In this document: positions 23,901-46,413 of the stretch, piece after piece
How positions within the stretch are numbered: position 1 is the first letter of the stretch
Layout: every line of letters starts with the position of its first letter
Assembly (NCBI GenBank): GCA_034440615.1
Contig: JAOTOM010004033.1
Coordinates: 124,001 to 188,000, forward strand
Length of the DNA: 64,000 nt
Direction of reading: 5' to 3'
Origin: Ashinkailepas kermadecensis
Lineage: Eukaryota; Arthropoda; Thecostraca; Neolepadidae
Program-made: the position numbers and the translations under genes
The notes under the pieces: generated by a model
Databases searched by the model: none
What the model was told of the DNA's origin: nothing
The model's input: the letters and a program-made list of their open reading frames with translations, nothing else

Positions 23901-24559
23901 GCGAAGGGCATTGATTAACTCTGATGTGTGCTCGGCAGGCGAAGTGGACGGAGCTGCAGTTGAAAAACGAGCGCGACGCGCGTGTGCAGGCGGCTCGCCG
24001 TCTGCGGGGCCAGGTGTCGGAGCGTGACGACGCCATCCGCCACCTGACGCAGCAGCTGCACGATGCCAGGTCACAGGGCGTCCGTGCGCGCCGTCAGAGC
24101 CGGTCGTGTGCCGCCACCGCCTCGGTCGGCTGTCAGACGGCGCCGGCGCCGCCCACCAGCAGAGGGGAGTGGGCGACGCGGCCAGCGAGTGGGGGAGAGG
24201 CGGCGACGCGGCCGGCTAGTGGGGGAGAGGCGGCGACGCGGCCGGCCAGTAGGGGAGAGGCGGTGACGCGGCCGGCCAGTAGGGGAGAGGCGGTGACTCG
24301 GACGGCCAGTAGGGGCGAGCCGGTGACGCGGCTGGAAACCAGGGCGGAGACGGCGGCTCACGTCCAGCTGACTGGCGCCGGCCGACGCCGCTCGTCCGAC
24401 ACGGTCTCGCTGCCTCCGATCTCGCTCAACCAGTCCGTGGGCGGTACGGGCCGTACGCTGATCCGACAGCAGCTGCGGCTGCGGGAGCCGTGTAACGACG
24501 GCCGTCTGGCCGTGGACCGCGCCGCGCTGCCGCACCACCTGCCCAGCGATTCGTCCTGA
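14064..24559 (+). CDS. CCDC92: CCDC92-like coiled-coil protein, three coding exons
   Basis: Joining 14064-14193, 16536-16711 and 23939-24559 gives 308 residues; human CCDC92 is of similar size. Residues 5-43 ([20 protein letters not shown] then [17 protein letters not shown]) match the conserved N-terminal coiled coil of CCDC92/CCDC74 proteins. Exon 2 and the start of exon 3 continue it, ending in [15 protein letters not shown], the counterpart of the CCDC92 'YLTSQLHAAKK' segment. The C-terminal region is low-complexity, with in-frame 10-residue repeats. Exon phases agree at both joins (phase 1, then phase 0). Vertebrate CCDC92 is reported at centrioles and the ciliary base; that role is carried over by family only. 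CCDC74 is less likely because of the exon 3 match. The introns (2.3 and 7.2 kb) are full of repeats. Confidence 0.8.
14194..14560 (+). repeat. Minisatellite made of splice-donor-like units at the start of intron 1
   Basis: Starting at the donor itself, a unit of about 24 bp of the form CAGGGTGAGTCGCCCATGT recurs more than a dozen times with drift (GTGAGTC, GTCAGTC, GTGAATC, GCGAGTC). At least seven later copies keep a full GTGAGT. The array therefore looks like a tandem amplification of the exon 1-intron 1 junction. Confidence 0.85.
14561..15302. other. Intron 1 sequence, no recognised feature
   Basis: No gene was recognised. The open frame at 15017-15394 runs into the tandem repeat that follows and matches nothing I know. 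Confidence 0.3.
15303..15475. repeat. 74-bp tandem repeat, about 2.3 copies
   Basis: The unit GTCGCCTGCTCCAAATGATC... begins at 15303, 15377 and 15451. The first two copies are nearly identical and the third is cut short. Confidence 0.85.
15530..16010 (-). pseudogene. LINE RNase H domain remnant in CCDC92 intron 1
   Basis: On the minus strand, frame-shifted pieces give [31 protein letters not shown], then [16 protein letters not shown] and [17 protein letters not shown]. These are the successive RNase H motifs of non-LTR retrotransposon ORF2: the DGS strand, the RAEL helix, TDSRSALQ, and ITMQWVPGHAG followed by the expected NE.AD region, here degraded. The catalytic Asp of TDSR remains, but at least one frameshift (near 15830) breaks the domain. 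Confidence 0.75.
16030..16512. repeat. 46-bp minisatellite abutting CCDC92 exon 2
   Basis: About ten copies of a 46-bp unit (AGGCCTGCTGTTGTGTGTGG...GTGGGTGCC) fill the end of intron 1. The copies starting at 16155 and 16201 fix the period. Because 46 is not a multiple of 3, the array rotates through all frames and creates long Cys/Gly/Val open frames on the plus strand and His/Pro/Thr ones on the minus strand. Neither is credited as protein. Confidence 0.9.
16536..16711 (+). CDS. CCDC92: CCDC92-like exon 2
   Basis: The acceptor GATCCGGCAG is followed by AG, which completes a Glu codon with the last G of exon 1. The exon encodes [19 protein letters not shown] and continues to DTIAALEQQ. It ends at CAACAG before GTAAAG (16712), phase 0. 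The upstream tract is a weak polypyrimidine tract because the 46-bp minisatellite comes nearly to the acceptor. Confidence 0.75.
16768..16885. repeat. GATCA / GACCA pentanucleotide repeat
   Basis: About 20 copies of the 5-bp unit GATCA with GACCA variants lie early in intron 2, about 60 bp after the exon 2 donor. Confidence 0.9.
17335..17540 (+). repeat. Dispersed repeat, copy 1 (partner at 18298-18515)
   Basis: About 200 bp are shared with 18298-18515. Common phrases include ATCAGCACATTA, CTTGAACTGCTG, AAAAGTTTTA and CACCAGAACAACAC. It lies in CCDC92 intron 2 and no coding was found. Confidence 0.7.
17686..17957. repeat. Two (AT)n microsatellites
   Basis: AT tracts lie at about 17686-17782 and 17881-17957, separated by about 100 bp of unique sequence. 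Open frames here are only Tyr-Ile repeats. Confidence 0.95.
18083..18178. repeat. 25-bp tandem repeat, four copies
   Basis: CAACATCAGTAGGTTTT plus a short variable tail is repeated four times. The last copy has CAACATCAATAGGTT. Confidence 0.85.
18298..18515 (+). repeat. Dispersed repeat, copy 2 (partner at 17335-17540)
   Basis: This is the second copy of the intron 2 repeat. Inside it a 20-bp block (TGCTGGTATCTCAAAAAGTT) is itself duplicated at 18400-18440, which copy 1 lacks. Confidence 0.7.
18516..19860. other. Intron 2 sequence, no recognised gene
   Basis: Opposed open frames at 18936-19223 (minus) and 19008-19334 (plus) overlap. I recognise neither. Confidence 0.3.
19863..19948 (-). repeat. 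tRNA-like sequence (SINE head or tRNA pseudogene)
   Basis: On the minus strand a fair A box (TGGCAGAGCAGTTGG) and a good B box (GGTTCGAGGATG) are spaced as in a tRNA gene. The acceptor stem does not close convincingly, so I do not call a working tRNA. Confidence 0.45.
19949..21440. other. Intron 2 sequence, no recognised feature
   Basis: No gene was recognised. A short palindromic phrase (TGGTGGGTACTCATC near ACCCACCACATGGTGGGTAC) lies at about 20870-20890, and a TGACTTGCATGCATATCACT phrase is repeated at 21160-21205. Confidence 0.35.
21444..23225 (-). pseudogene. Decayed transposase-like gene with a DLSTDQ motif
   Basis: On the minus strand, disconnected pieces appear in family order. They are: an N-terminal piece (23221-23021); a central piece with [11 protein letters not shown] then [20 protein letters not shown] (22401-22165), the counterpart of the 'DGT.VNTG...LLEE.LG+PLQW..CLLH.NELPLRHL' motif; [14 protein letters not shown] (about 22090); a [11 protein letters not shown] piece; and a C-terminal piece (21746-21462) with NIVDFISWS. 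This is an abundant uncharacterised transposase-like family in arthropods, recalled from memory. Stops and frameshifts separate every piece. It lies antisense in CCDC92 intron 2. Confidence 0.6.
23226..23938. other. End of CCDC92 intron 2, no recognised feature
   Basis: Nothing was recognised apart from the acceptor GTGCTCGGCAG that closes the intron at 23938. Confidence 0.4.
23939..24559 (+). CDS. CCDC92: CCDC92-like exon 3 (C-terminal)
   Basis: It opens in phase 0 with [20 protein letters not shown] and continues the coiled coil to [12 protein letters not shown]. After a Cys- and Ser-rich stretch comes an in-frame 30-bp repeat encoding [14 protein letters not shown] decapeptides, about six copies (24160-24320). 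The tail has [20 protein letters not shown] and ends SSDSS... at the TGA, 24557-24559. GC-rich third positions support coding. Confidence 0.85.
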   Translation, partial: AKWTELQLKNERDARVQAARRLRGQVSERDDAIRHLTQQLHDARSQGVRARRQSRSCAATASVGCQTAPAPPTSRGEWATRPASGGEAATRPASGGEAATRPASRGEAVTRPASRGEAVTRTASRGEPVTRLETRAETAAHVQLTGAGRRRSSDTVSLPPISLNQSVGGTGRTLIRQQLRLREPCNDGRLAVDRAALPHHLPSDSS

Positions 24560-24880
24560 GGCGACCGGCTACTGGTCACCGGGTCCAGAGGCGACCGGCT
24601 GCTGGTCACCGGGTCCAGAGGCGACCGGCTGCTGATCACCGGGTCCTGACGCCACCAGTTGCCGTTCCTGAGGGGATCAGTGATCCGTCCTGAGGGGACG
24701 AGTGATTCGTTCTGGGGCGATCAGTAAACCGTTCTGAGGCGATCAATGATCTGTTCTGTGGGGATCAGCGGTTCGTTGTGAGGCGACCAGTGATCCGTTC
24801 TGAGACGATCAGTGATTCGTTGTGAGGCGACCAGTGATCCGTTCTGAGACGATCAGTGATTCGTCGTGAGGGAAAACTGT
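24560..24880. repeat. 30-bp and 22-bp minisatellites in the CCDC92 3' untranslated region
   Basis: Three copies of GAGGCGACCGGCTGCTGGTC... (30 bp) begin right after the stop codon. They grade into a 20-22-bp array of the type GAGGCGATCAGTGATCCGTTCT. Confidence 0.9.
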
Positions 24881-26517
24881 GGCTCGCTTTTGCCAGTCCG
24901 CTCTGAGACGCTGGTCTGCAAGTGTCCATTACCTGGTGCCTGTCTGCTACAATAGCATAGTTTAGGTTTCATTTTTGGACCTTGAACGTTAGGGTCGAGG
25001 GAACCCAAACCCTCTTGTTATGGTCATGGTCGTAACCGCTGTCCCGAGTCCCATGCCATGATTACATCCTTGGTAGCTGTACCGAATCTCATATGGTAAA
25101 TATTGTCCCGGTGATAGCCTGAGGTCAGACGCCAAAGTTAGTTTTTTTGCGATCCTGGGTCGTCAACAAAATTGTTGTGGGATAAATTATTGTCACCAAG
25201 CTGGTCAATTATCTCCTGAACCGTATTTTAAGATAGGGCTCGTAGTCCGTTACTTTTGGTGCTCGTCTACAACTCGTTTTTGGCTAATTGTGAGGCTTCA
25301 AACCACAAAGATCTGCAATGCCGAGCCTTAGGGTATGGTTGCTATCTACACTTATTTGCCTTTCTTTTTTGCGTATTTGCAGAAATGGCACATAATCGTT
25401 TCCTCCGAATATCCTTGTTAGCGTTTTCATGGAAATAGCCAGTATTTAGTATATCCAGGGAGAACAATGTGACTTCTGTTTGCAGAAGAGTTATCACCAC
25501 ACCGATTTGTGCCGATTCAAGTTGTGAACGGCCGGGTTGTCTGAGCCGTTTAGAAGAGTTGGCTTACGCTGCCATCCCAAAAAATTGTCGCCAAAGTATC
25601 GTGATACCATGGTGAGTGACTGCATTACGATGGGTTAATTTTGTGTGGCTGTTTAAGCGTGGTGCGAACATTGCACTGTCTTGCCTATATAGGATGTTGG
25701 CAAGGATTGTTTAGTTATCACTGCCTTGTCAAATTAAGCACGATGTCCGATATATCCGATGTATTCTAGTCCTAGGTGCTTTCAGCCTTTCTTCGCCGTG
25801 TTGTATTGCCAACATAACTAGCTTGAAGGCGTTGCGCACAGGTGGCTTGTGGCCAGTTTTTTGCCACAGCGATAGAGGTAGGTCGTTTCTGGTGGGACGG
25901 TGAATGAGTGTGCCTTCGGTGCTGCCGTAGTCCGTGGTCGCCGCCGGCTGACCGCGGGTGTGATCCGCAGTAGACTGCGTTACTCACAGATGTGTAGTTG
26001 CTTGCTACCCGCTTCAAGCTAGTTTGGGTTGGTAAGGGCATTCGTACACTACTAACCAGCATACCACAATGCTGATATTACAGGTTACAGTTATTGCACG
26101 AGATCCGTCCAGAGTGCAACTTTTCTGTGATACGTCGGGTCACTTGCCTCTTCTTATTACGTGGTGTGGTGAGCTGTCATCGCGATATCCCAATCGAAGG
26201 AGCAAAATATAACGTTCAGAGATGTTCCGTGTCAGTGCGGCGAGCAGACTGCGGTGGCCGTGCAACCAATTCTTTACTGTCGATTAATCACGTGATGGGA
26301 TAGCAAATTCGCTCGAGCTGCAATACCACCAACGCAAGAATGCTGGTAATGTCATCGCTTATACCGTAGTCTTGAAATGTACTGTAATGTAAATGTAGCA
26401 ATGACGCATTCCGTAACCCACATGCTGTGTGTTTCACGCTTACGTCCAGTCATCGCAGCATAAAGACCGAACCCACTAACCAAAACACCATTTCCGTAAA
26501 TCATACTCAACATTTGA
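24881..26517. other. Intergenic, no recognised gene
   Basis: No domain or repeat family was recognised. I could not find a canonical AATAAA for the CCDC92-like gene in the first few hundred bases. Confidence 0.3.
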
Positions 26518-26795
26518 GTCCCACCCTTCCAGTACTTACAACTGCTGCAGAGCGCCTCCTGCAGTTGCTGGAGTCCCCCGTGCTGTTCTGTCCCACCCTT
26601 TCAGTACCTACAACTGTTGCAGAGCGTCTCCTGCAGTTGCTGGAGTCCCCCGTGTTGTTCTGTCCCACCCTTCCAGTACTTACAACTGTTGCAGAGCGCC
26701 TCTTGCAGTTGCTGGAGTCCCCCGTGCTGTTCTGTCCCACCCTTCCAGTCCTTCTGTCGCAGAGCGTCTCCTGCAGCTGCTGTCGCCTGCCATGA
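26518..26795. repeat. 72-bp minisatellite, about four copies
   Basis: The unit GTCCCACCCTTCCAGTACTT... starts at 26518, 26590, 26662 and 26734. The 72-bp period equals 24 codons, so both strands stay open through the array. The resulting Leu-rich and Gly/Ser-rich peptides are not credited. Confidence 0.9.
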
Positions 26796-27429
26796 GACGG
26801 CAACCTTTCCCCGCCCTGGCGCATATTTTTACATTTTTTATTTTAACTCTGGGCATCAGCGGCCTTTGACTCGAATCCATCAGAACAGCTGTCAAACGCC
26901 ACTCGATTTATCAGACACCAGATCTCAGAGAGTCTGATATAAATACGTGTCGCAGTGCCATGAACTGTGGCTTAATGCCGCCTGGAGTGTAGTGTAACCT
27001 ATCCTGGCATGTCACGATAGCCGATTTCTTTGGTCTTGTATGGGAAACCCTAGCACAACTAACGCGGACCAAGTTTCACGGGTAAAGGTGTGCCACTGGA
27101 AAACTCGGAATTCAATCAACTGTACGGTCATTACTCGTATGGGCGCTATGAAGCGAATGATGTCGATGCATCCTAAAACCCAAATTATTAACTCATCACT
27201 CATTTTATTGTCTTGTGAAGTGAACCCACGCATGACGTACAGTATGAAAATAATGGTGTTCATAAATGACTGATGAATGATGTCTGCTGCGCGCAATACC
27301 GATGCCAAAACATCGCATTCGTTGCAAAAGCGTGGGTTGTACATATTCCGTAACGGCGATTGTTTAGCTCTAGACCGCGTGTAAGTACGTGCCGTACTCG
27401 ACTGCGACCTTTATCGTGGCACGGCCACT
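26796..27429. other. Intergenic, no recognised gene
   Basis: Opposed short open frames only. Confidence 0.3.
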
Positions 27430-27850
27430 GAAGCGTCATCGCGGTAGCCATGCATTATTGCTGCGATCCACGTGCCGCGCGACCAACACAATCCGCGGGG
27501 ACACGGTCGGCAATACCAGATCCAGCCGTGGCGACGCTGGGGTCGGTGGTCTGCGCTGGATTCCAGCTGAAGAAGGCAGATCCGGTGCTGCCTCTGGCGG
27601 GCGGCTGGTGGCTGACACGTCGCACTGCGGCCTGCTGCGGTGTCGACCGTAGTCGGACGGGGTGTGGTTCGTCAGGCCGGGCACGGCTCAGGTGGCGCCG
27701 CCTGGCGACCGGACTGACTGGGGACGCGACGACGCGGGCGACTGCCGAGACGATAGTCTGCGTGCAGCGCTGACGTGCCACCATTACAGCCGGACCCTGA
27801 CGTGCGACGACGTCCTGATCGGCGGACGATACTTCACGCATTGCACACAG
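27430..27850. other. GC-rich, CpG-rich patch with overlapping open frames
   Basis: Composition resembles the coding exons in this window, and open frames overlap on both strands (for example plus 27450-27773, minus 27841-27455). None contains a recognised domain or clear splice sites. It could be an unassigned exon, a CpG island or repeat DNA. Confidence 0.35.
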
Positions 27851-27979
27851 AAAACGCCCCGGGCCATGACACTATGGAGAAGAACAGGCGGAAAAGTTGC
27901 AGCTGTAGGGAGGGAACGCGCTATTCCATATCTCGTCACGATGGCTGGCTGCTTATTGCGTCACTACGACGCGTCGATC

Positions 27980-28095
27980 GCCGCAGCCACGTTAATGTCG
28001 CAAATCGGACGCGAACGAAGATGAGCGACGGATGAAGCTCGAACCCACGACTCTTCAGTTGAGAGACGTGGACCCCTAGCATGTCTCGTCCCTTG
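27980..28095 (-). mobile_element. tRNA-derived SINE, diverged or truncated
   Basis: On the minus strand it has a tRNA-like head (ACATGCTAGGGGTCCACG) and a B box (GGTTCGAGCTTCA), then a body related to CGTCGCTCATCTTCG. It is related to the SINEs at 900, 6704 and 43240 but more diverged. Confidence 0.6.
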
Positions 28096-28441
28096 CATCT
28101 CCGTGGGATGCGAGGTCTTTCCAAGTAGGTTTAGCGGGGCTTTCTGACACTTCTTTAATGCAAATGCTACATCTGTGAGCGTGCATCACGCGTGGAGTCT
28201 ACCAGAAATTGTCGGAACTGTCAAGTTAAGTTCCCACACCGTTCTCTCTATGCATAAGCACACACTGAACGCCGACTCTTTGCCACTGTTCTGCGTCGGC
28301 GAGACTATAAGCGTCTTCAGCCGGCGCGTGCACACACATGACGTGGCCAGAGCAGCAGCAGCTCGTGAGCGAGCACCAATCACTCGGCGGTATCTCGACA
28401 CGTCACAGAGCAGTCTGCACACGCCGTGCAGTGGCCATCTG
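28096..28441. other. Intergenic or MARCH 3' flank, no recognised feature
   Basis: Short open frames overlap on both strands with no recognised domain. The 3' end of the MARCH-type transcript may lie here. Confidence 0.3.
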
Positions 28442-28640
28442 CGTCAGCCACGGACCATCCGTCGGCACACGTGACCGGGCGATGCTCGCCCCCCCCCCCC
28501 CACCGGTGGCGGCTGAAGCAGGTCACACGGAGAAGGTGGCAGTCGGAGAGTTGCGGTACCTCTCGTCAGCCACGGACCATCCGTCGGCACACGTGACCGG
28601 GCGATGCTCGCCCCCCCCCACCGGTGGCGGCTGAAGCAGG

Positions 28641-42106
<13,466 letters not shown>

Positions 42107-42108
42107 CT

Positions 42109-42804
42109 GTGACTTCTGGCAAACGACTGGCTGAAGAAGCAGGTGCTCTCTCTGGAAGAGAACCGCGGCCGTTCAACAAGTACAGTAGCTGATACTCTAT
42201 GCTTTGAGGAACGTGATGCACATCATTCAATCACTGTCACAAATGAACAACTGCGCCATTGTAGGTACTCCACGACCTAATGGACACAATCAACTCTTAG
42301 TCAGAGTCCGTATTTGTCATTCCTGAAATGCTTCATTTTAGAAGGCATCATTAGTCGTAATGTTTCAATATTTATGCGATATCGCATGATGTTCTAAATG
42401 TACCGTGTCTAGCAAGGCTCAGGAACACTGCAATGCCCGTAAATTTCGGGTATCTCAATCATTAAACAGAGGTAACGCTCAACTGTTTCCCATTCCCAAT
42501 GTATGCTTGTGTGCATGCTTCAGAGCTTGGTTCCAGCAATTCTCGTGACTCGCATCAACTTGTGTCGGAGCAGGAACATAAATATTTTACCTCCTTGTTG
42601 TTAGGCTTAGCGAGGTATCTGTGCCAATTATGACTAAAGCAAAACATATTCTTGTTCGTCGCCTTTCTCGCTTCCATTGCACACACAAGATAAGCCATCC
42701 CTGTCTGTCACGCTGGCAGGCAGGCGAGGGGTTCTGTCGAAAGCTACCATTAACCTTATGGCGTTGCATGACAATACTCTTGGTGTCCTGGCTATGAAGG
42801 CAAT
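42109..42804. other. Upstream of MARCH exon 1, no recognised feature
   Basis: Possible 5' untranslated region or promoter. No element can be named. Confidence 0.25.
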
Positions 42805-43050
42805 CGTCCGTGGTGTTCTGGCGGCTTACTGTCGCGTATATGTCCCGCCGGTAGTGTTCTGGCGACTCATCGTCGAGCATATCTCCCGCCCGTAGTGTTA
42901 CGGCGACTTATTGTCGCGTACATGTCCCGCCCGTAGTGTTCCGGCGACTTACTGTCGCGCATATCTCCCGCCTATAGTGTTCCGGCGACTTACTGTCGGG
43001 CATATCTTCTGCCCATAGTGTTCCGGCGACTTATTGTCGCATACACCTCC
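42805..43050. repeat. 41-bp minisatellite, about six copies
   Basis: Copies of CGGCGACTTACTGTCGCG... at 42901, 42942, 42983 and 43024 fix the period at 41 bp. Earlier copies are diverged. Confidence 0.9.
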
Positions 43051-43237
43051 CTTCTTATTCTGTTCACAGAGTTTGCACTTAACTTACAAACGCGTTTCGT
43101 TGTGGGCAGAGGCGCAATCAGAACTGTGCGACGAGGGCCAACTATTACTTTTAGCTCTCATCCTCAAAGGGCTGCCCAGCTTCAAGGGGCCTCTCTGGTT
43201 CTCAACTTGACTTTGAAAACTTCCGGGGCTTCTCCAT

Positions 43238-43415
43238 CGAGCTCGGTTGGTTATTGGTTTTACGACACATGGACCGTTGTCATATAGCGTCGCCAATCTC
43301 TCACGCCGATTGGTCGCGGGCGAAGAGTAGCGAAAGGTGAGACTCGAACCCACAATCTTTCGATTGTGAGACGAGTATCTTACCCCTAGACCACTGAGCT
43401 CAATCGAGATCATTC
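43238..43415 (-). mobile_element. tRNA-derived SINE
   Basis: The best preserved head in the window: on the minus strand GTGGTCTAGGGGTAAGATAC forms the A-box side and GGTTCGAGTCTCACC the B box. The body matches the SINEs at 900 and 6704 (CTCTCACGCCGATTGGTCGC on the plus strand). Confidence 0.85.
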
Positions 43416-43634
43416 CCGGCACGCTTCGCGCGCCGAAAATGGACCCCAGCCGGAACGACGGGGGTGGGGGAGGGGTTATAGCTCAATGAGGCCCCCCGCT
43501 TCTGTCTGCGGGCACTTATTCGGCAGCATGCAACTGCACGTGTGGAATGGTGCCGTCTGGGTTGGTATGGTGCCTTTGTCGAAACCGGATCATACTAGTT
43601 CTTCTTCGGGTGTGGATGCTGATTATTCACCAAA

Positions 43635-43870
43635 TTAGTGGACATAGGCGCTACCAAGTCGCCTATGCCCAGTCGATATTTCTTGCATATATATATTTAC
43701 TTTATAAATGATTAAGAAAAATGTTTCGCCGATCATGCTCAGATAGCTAAGGCTTGGGGGGGACACGAAAGAAATTGAGGGAGCCAAATCGCCACTTTTC
43801 AGAAATGGGGGGGGGGGGGGCGGGGACATGTCCCCGCCCCCTCCCAGTGGTTACACCCATGGTCCCAGCG
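43635..43870 (-). repeat. Dispersed repeat with poly-G end (partner at 54436-54610)
   Basis: The reverse complement starts CATGGGTGTAACCACTGGG, then a G/C tract, then AAAGTGGCGATTTGGC and a CAATTTCTTTCGTG segment, and ends near GCAAGAAATATCG. The same order is seen on the plus strand at 54436-54610. Confidence 0.7.
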
Positions 43871-44607
43871 CGCTGGGACCATGCGCTGGGAATCGCTGCA
43901 GCGGTTCGACATAGTTTGCTTACTCCTGCTGCTTGTACGTAGCTGGGTTCGGCGTAGGAGTCCGCCGGTGCGATCAGAAAAAAAGAAGAAAATCGGTCAG
44001 CACCGAGCGCGAATCACAGTGAAAGGTTCTCACCGCCCGTTTATAGCTACCAGCAGGCGGCTGATTACAGTCTTATTTGACCTGGAGAGCTTGTGCCCTG
44101 ACTGCACGACATTGTAATGCGAAATCGCACGCTCCGTGGCCCTACTACGAGGTGACTGATACATGGACGCTGCCAGCAGTCGCTCCACCACACCATTATG
44201 TTACATAATAATTAAATAAGACGCTCCTTACCCTCCTTGCATACTGTTCTGTTCATTTTCAACTTTAAGTCCAGTGAAAAACGTCAATGGTTAAGCTATC
44301 GAGCATTTCCTCACCAAACAGATCCGCCACGAGTCTTTTTCATACTGTGACGAATTCTGCTCCGTCGGCAGCCCCTAGCAGATCCTTCATTGTCTTGCAC
44401 ATGACATCTTCTTCGACCTTCATTCAATCGGATAGGACCTGGTCGGTCATAGACAGTATTTTTTATATAATGAACTTCGTTGTAAGACTCGCACGTTGTA
44501 TTAGTGACCTGGCTGTTCGGTACACGTCTGGAGGCAGGCAGCGGCCCGTCTCATGGCTCTGGTGTCTGGCATTACTGGCATATCAGCTGACCCTCTTGAC
44601 CACCTAC
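43871..44607. other. Intergenic, no recognised gene
   Basis: Short open frames only. Confidence 0.3.
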
Positions 44608-44764
44608 GCGCGGCTGAGACTGCATCATCTGCAGCTCTCCCAGAGCTGGGTCTGGGGCTTGGCGAACCTCGGGAAGTAGCAGGTTGCTGCGTTGGAACTC
44701 CTTCTGTAGTCTGGCGAAGATGCCGGTGATGTCAGCCTCCAGGGCAGCGATTGCCTCTGCGCGG
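44608..44764 (-). CDS. Candidate coding exon of an unassigned gene
   Basis: The minus-strand frame encodes RAEAIAALEADITGIFARLQ and KEFQRSNLLLPEVRQAPD, a helix-forming sequence with GC-rich third positions. A possible acceptor (GCTGGGAG) and donor (CGC before GTAGGT) bound 157 nt. I do not recognise the family. It lies upstream of MARCH exon 1 on the same strand. Confidence 0.35.
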
Positions 44765-45558
44765 CTCCCAGCCGCCCACTTGCGAAGAAATCCGGTGCCG
44801 CCCACTACTGCCCACTGGCGAAGGAATAGTAACTATCATTCAGCGATCTATCGCTCAGCAACCATTGCGACTCGCCATTATGATCGGGTGACAAGCCGGC
44901 CAGATTTCACTGGGTGTCAATTTTTGGGTGATTCGGTGTCCATCTTTGACGACTGAGTGTCCAAATGGACACGTCGTAGTGCGTTAAACTAGGCCCTTCT
45001 CCCAAGAGTGGTCATTCTACGATCATCTCAGTGACCACTGATGAAACAATTGCCTATACAGTTTGCTTCATTTCACCGGAACATCAATGTATTCCGACCT
45101 ATTGTTGAACTACGTTATTTCCTATTCAATTTGTTTAAACATTTCGCTGAGTAACTACCCTAAAGAGCAAAAATTAACTTAATTCTGGATTGAAATTCTT
45201 AGCATGGATATAAAATGCGCAAATTCATGTTACAAAGCCATGCGTTGTGTAGCAAACGAAAAACTTTTTTTTTCAAGATCCGGGGCCTCCGAAATGTCAG
45301 CAAGTTAACTGGGAGCGGAAGGGGGATGGGAGGCATGGCTCACAGCAGGACCATTTTTCATTGCTTTAGCATAACTGGGAATAGGAGGGTCGGAGTCTGG
45401 TTGGCTCGGACGGCGGCCCGTAGTCGCCAATGAATGCAGCATTCCCAGTAAAAATTGCTTGGAATAGACCCTGCCAAAATACTTATCTTTAAACCACAAT
45501 CTGTCGAGCCCTTGGACGCCAGCTTCAGAAAAAAAGTTAAATGACATCCATAACTCAC
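44765..45558. other. No recognised feature
   Basis: Nothing identified. Confidence 0.3.
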
Positions 45559-45629
45559 CATTCTGCAAGTCGTGCACGTGACCCAACACGTGGCCGGATG
45601 CTCTCATACCGCTCGAGCACACTGAACGC
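45559..45629 (-). CDS. Candidate coding exon with a consensus donor
   Basis: The minus-strand frame AFSVLERYESIRPRVGSRAR ends at AGAATG before GTGAGTTA, an excellent donor. An acceptor candidate (GGACAGGAGCAG) starts the exon, which would be 71 nt and end in phase 2. The acceptor region is itself tandemly duplicated about 75 bp upstream (CAGACAGGAGCAG). Family unknown. Confidence 0.4.
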
Positions 45630-45799
45630 CTGCTCCTGTCCGAGCACCACCGATCGGATCACGTGTGGATCCGTCCGGCCATACGACTGACACACTGAAC
45701 ACCTGCTCCTGTCTGAACAAAACCGATCGACCTCCTGTGCCCGACGCCAATTTCCGATGGGAGGCAGGCGGATGACCCGATCCTGGGCGGTGCCAGTCA

Positions 45800-46260
45800 C
45801 GTAGCAGACAGCCACAGTGCTCTGGCAGCAGCAGTGCCAGTCACGTAGCAGACAGACACAGTGCTCTGGTAGCAGCAGTGCCTGTCACGTAGCAGACGGT
45901 CACATTGGTCTGGCAGCAGCAGTGTCAGTCACGTAGCAGACAGACACAGTGCTCTGGTAGCAGCAGTGCCTGTCACGTAGCAAACGGTCACATTGGTCTG
46001 GCAGCAGCAGTGCCAGTCACGTAGCAGACAGACACAGTGATCTGGCAGTAGCAGTGTCTGTCACGTAGCAAACGGTCACATTGGTCTGGCAGTAGCGGTG
46101 CTAGTCACGTAGCAGACTGTCACATTGGTCTGGCAACAGCGATGCTAGTCACGTGGGCCGGACACCAACGGTCTGACAGCAGCGGTGTCAGTCACGTGGG
46201 CCGGACCGCAGTGGTCTGGCAGCAGGGGTGCCAGTCACGTGGCCTGGACCGCAGAGGCCT
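45800..46260. repeat. Tandem array with GTCACGTAGCAGAC-type units
   Basis: About nine units of roughly 43 bp (CAGTGCTCTGGCAGCAGCAG plus TGCCAGTCACGTAGCAGACA) give way to GTCACGTGGGCCGGAC variants after 46140. Confidence 0.9.
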
Positions 46261-46413
46261 TGACCGGCCGCAGAGTACGCTGTCGTCGCGCTCGAGCTGT
46301 TTATCGTGCGCCACATCCGCCGCTGTGCAATGCCGCTGCTCTCGTCAGACTAGCATACAGCCGGTCTGCAGCCGGCCTCCGCCGACTAGACCGGGCCTCA
46401 GATGGGCTCATGT

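Noticed and set aside
26427..26824. 122-residue Leu-rich repeat-like protein
   Set aside because: The 72-bp tandem array stays open because its period equals 24 codons; both strands are equally open and no leucine-rich-repeat consensus is present.
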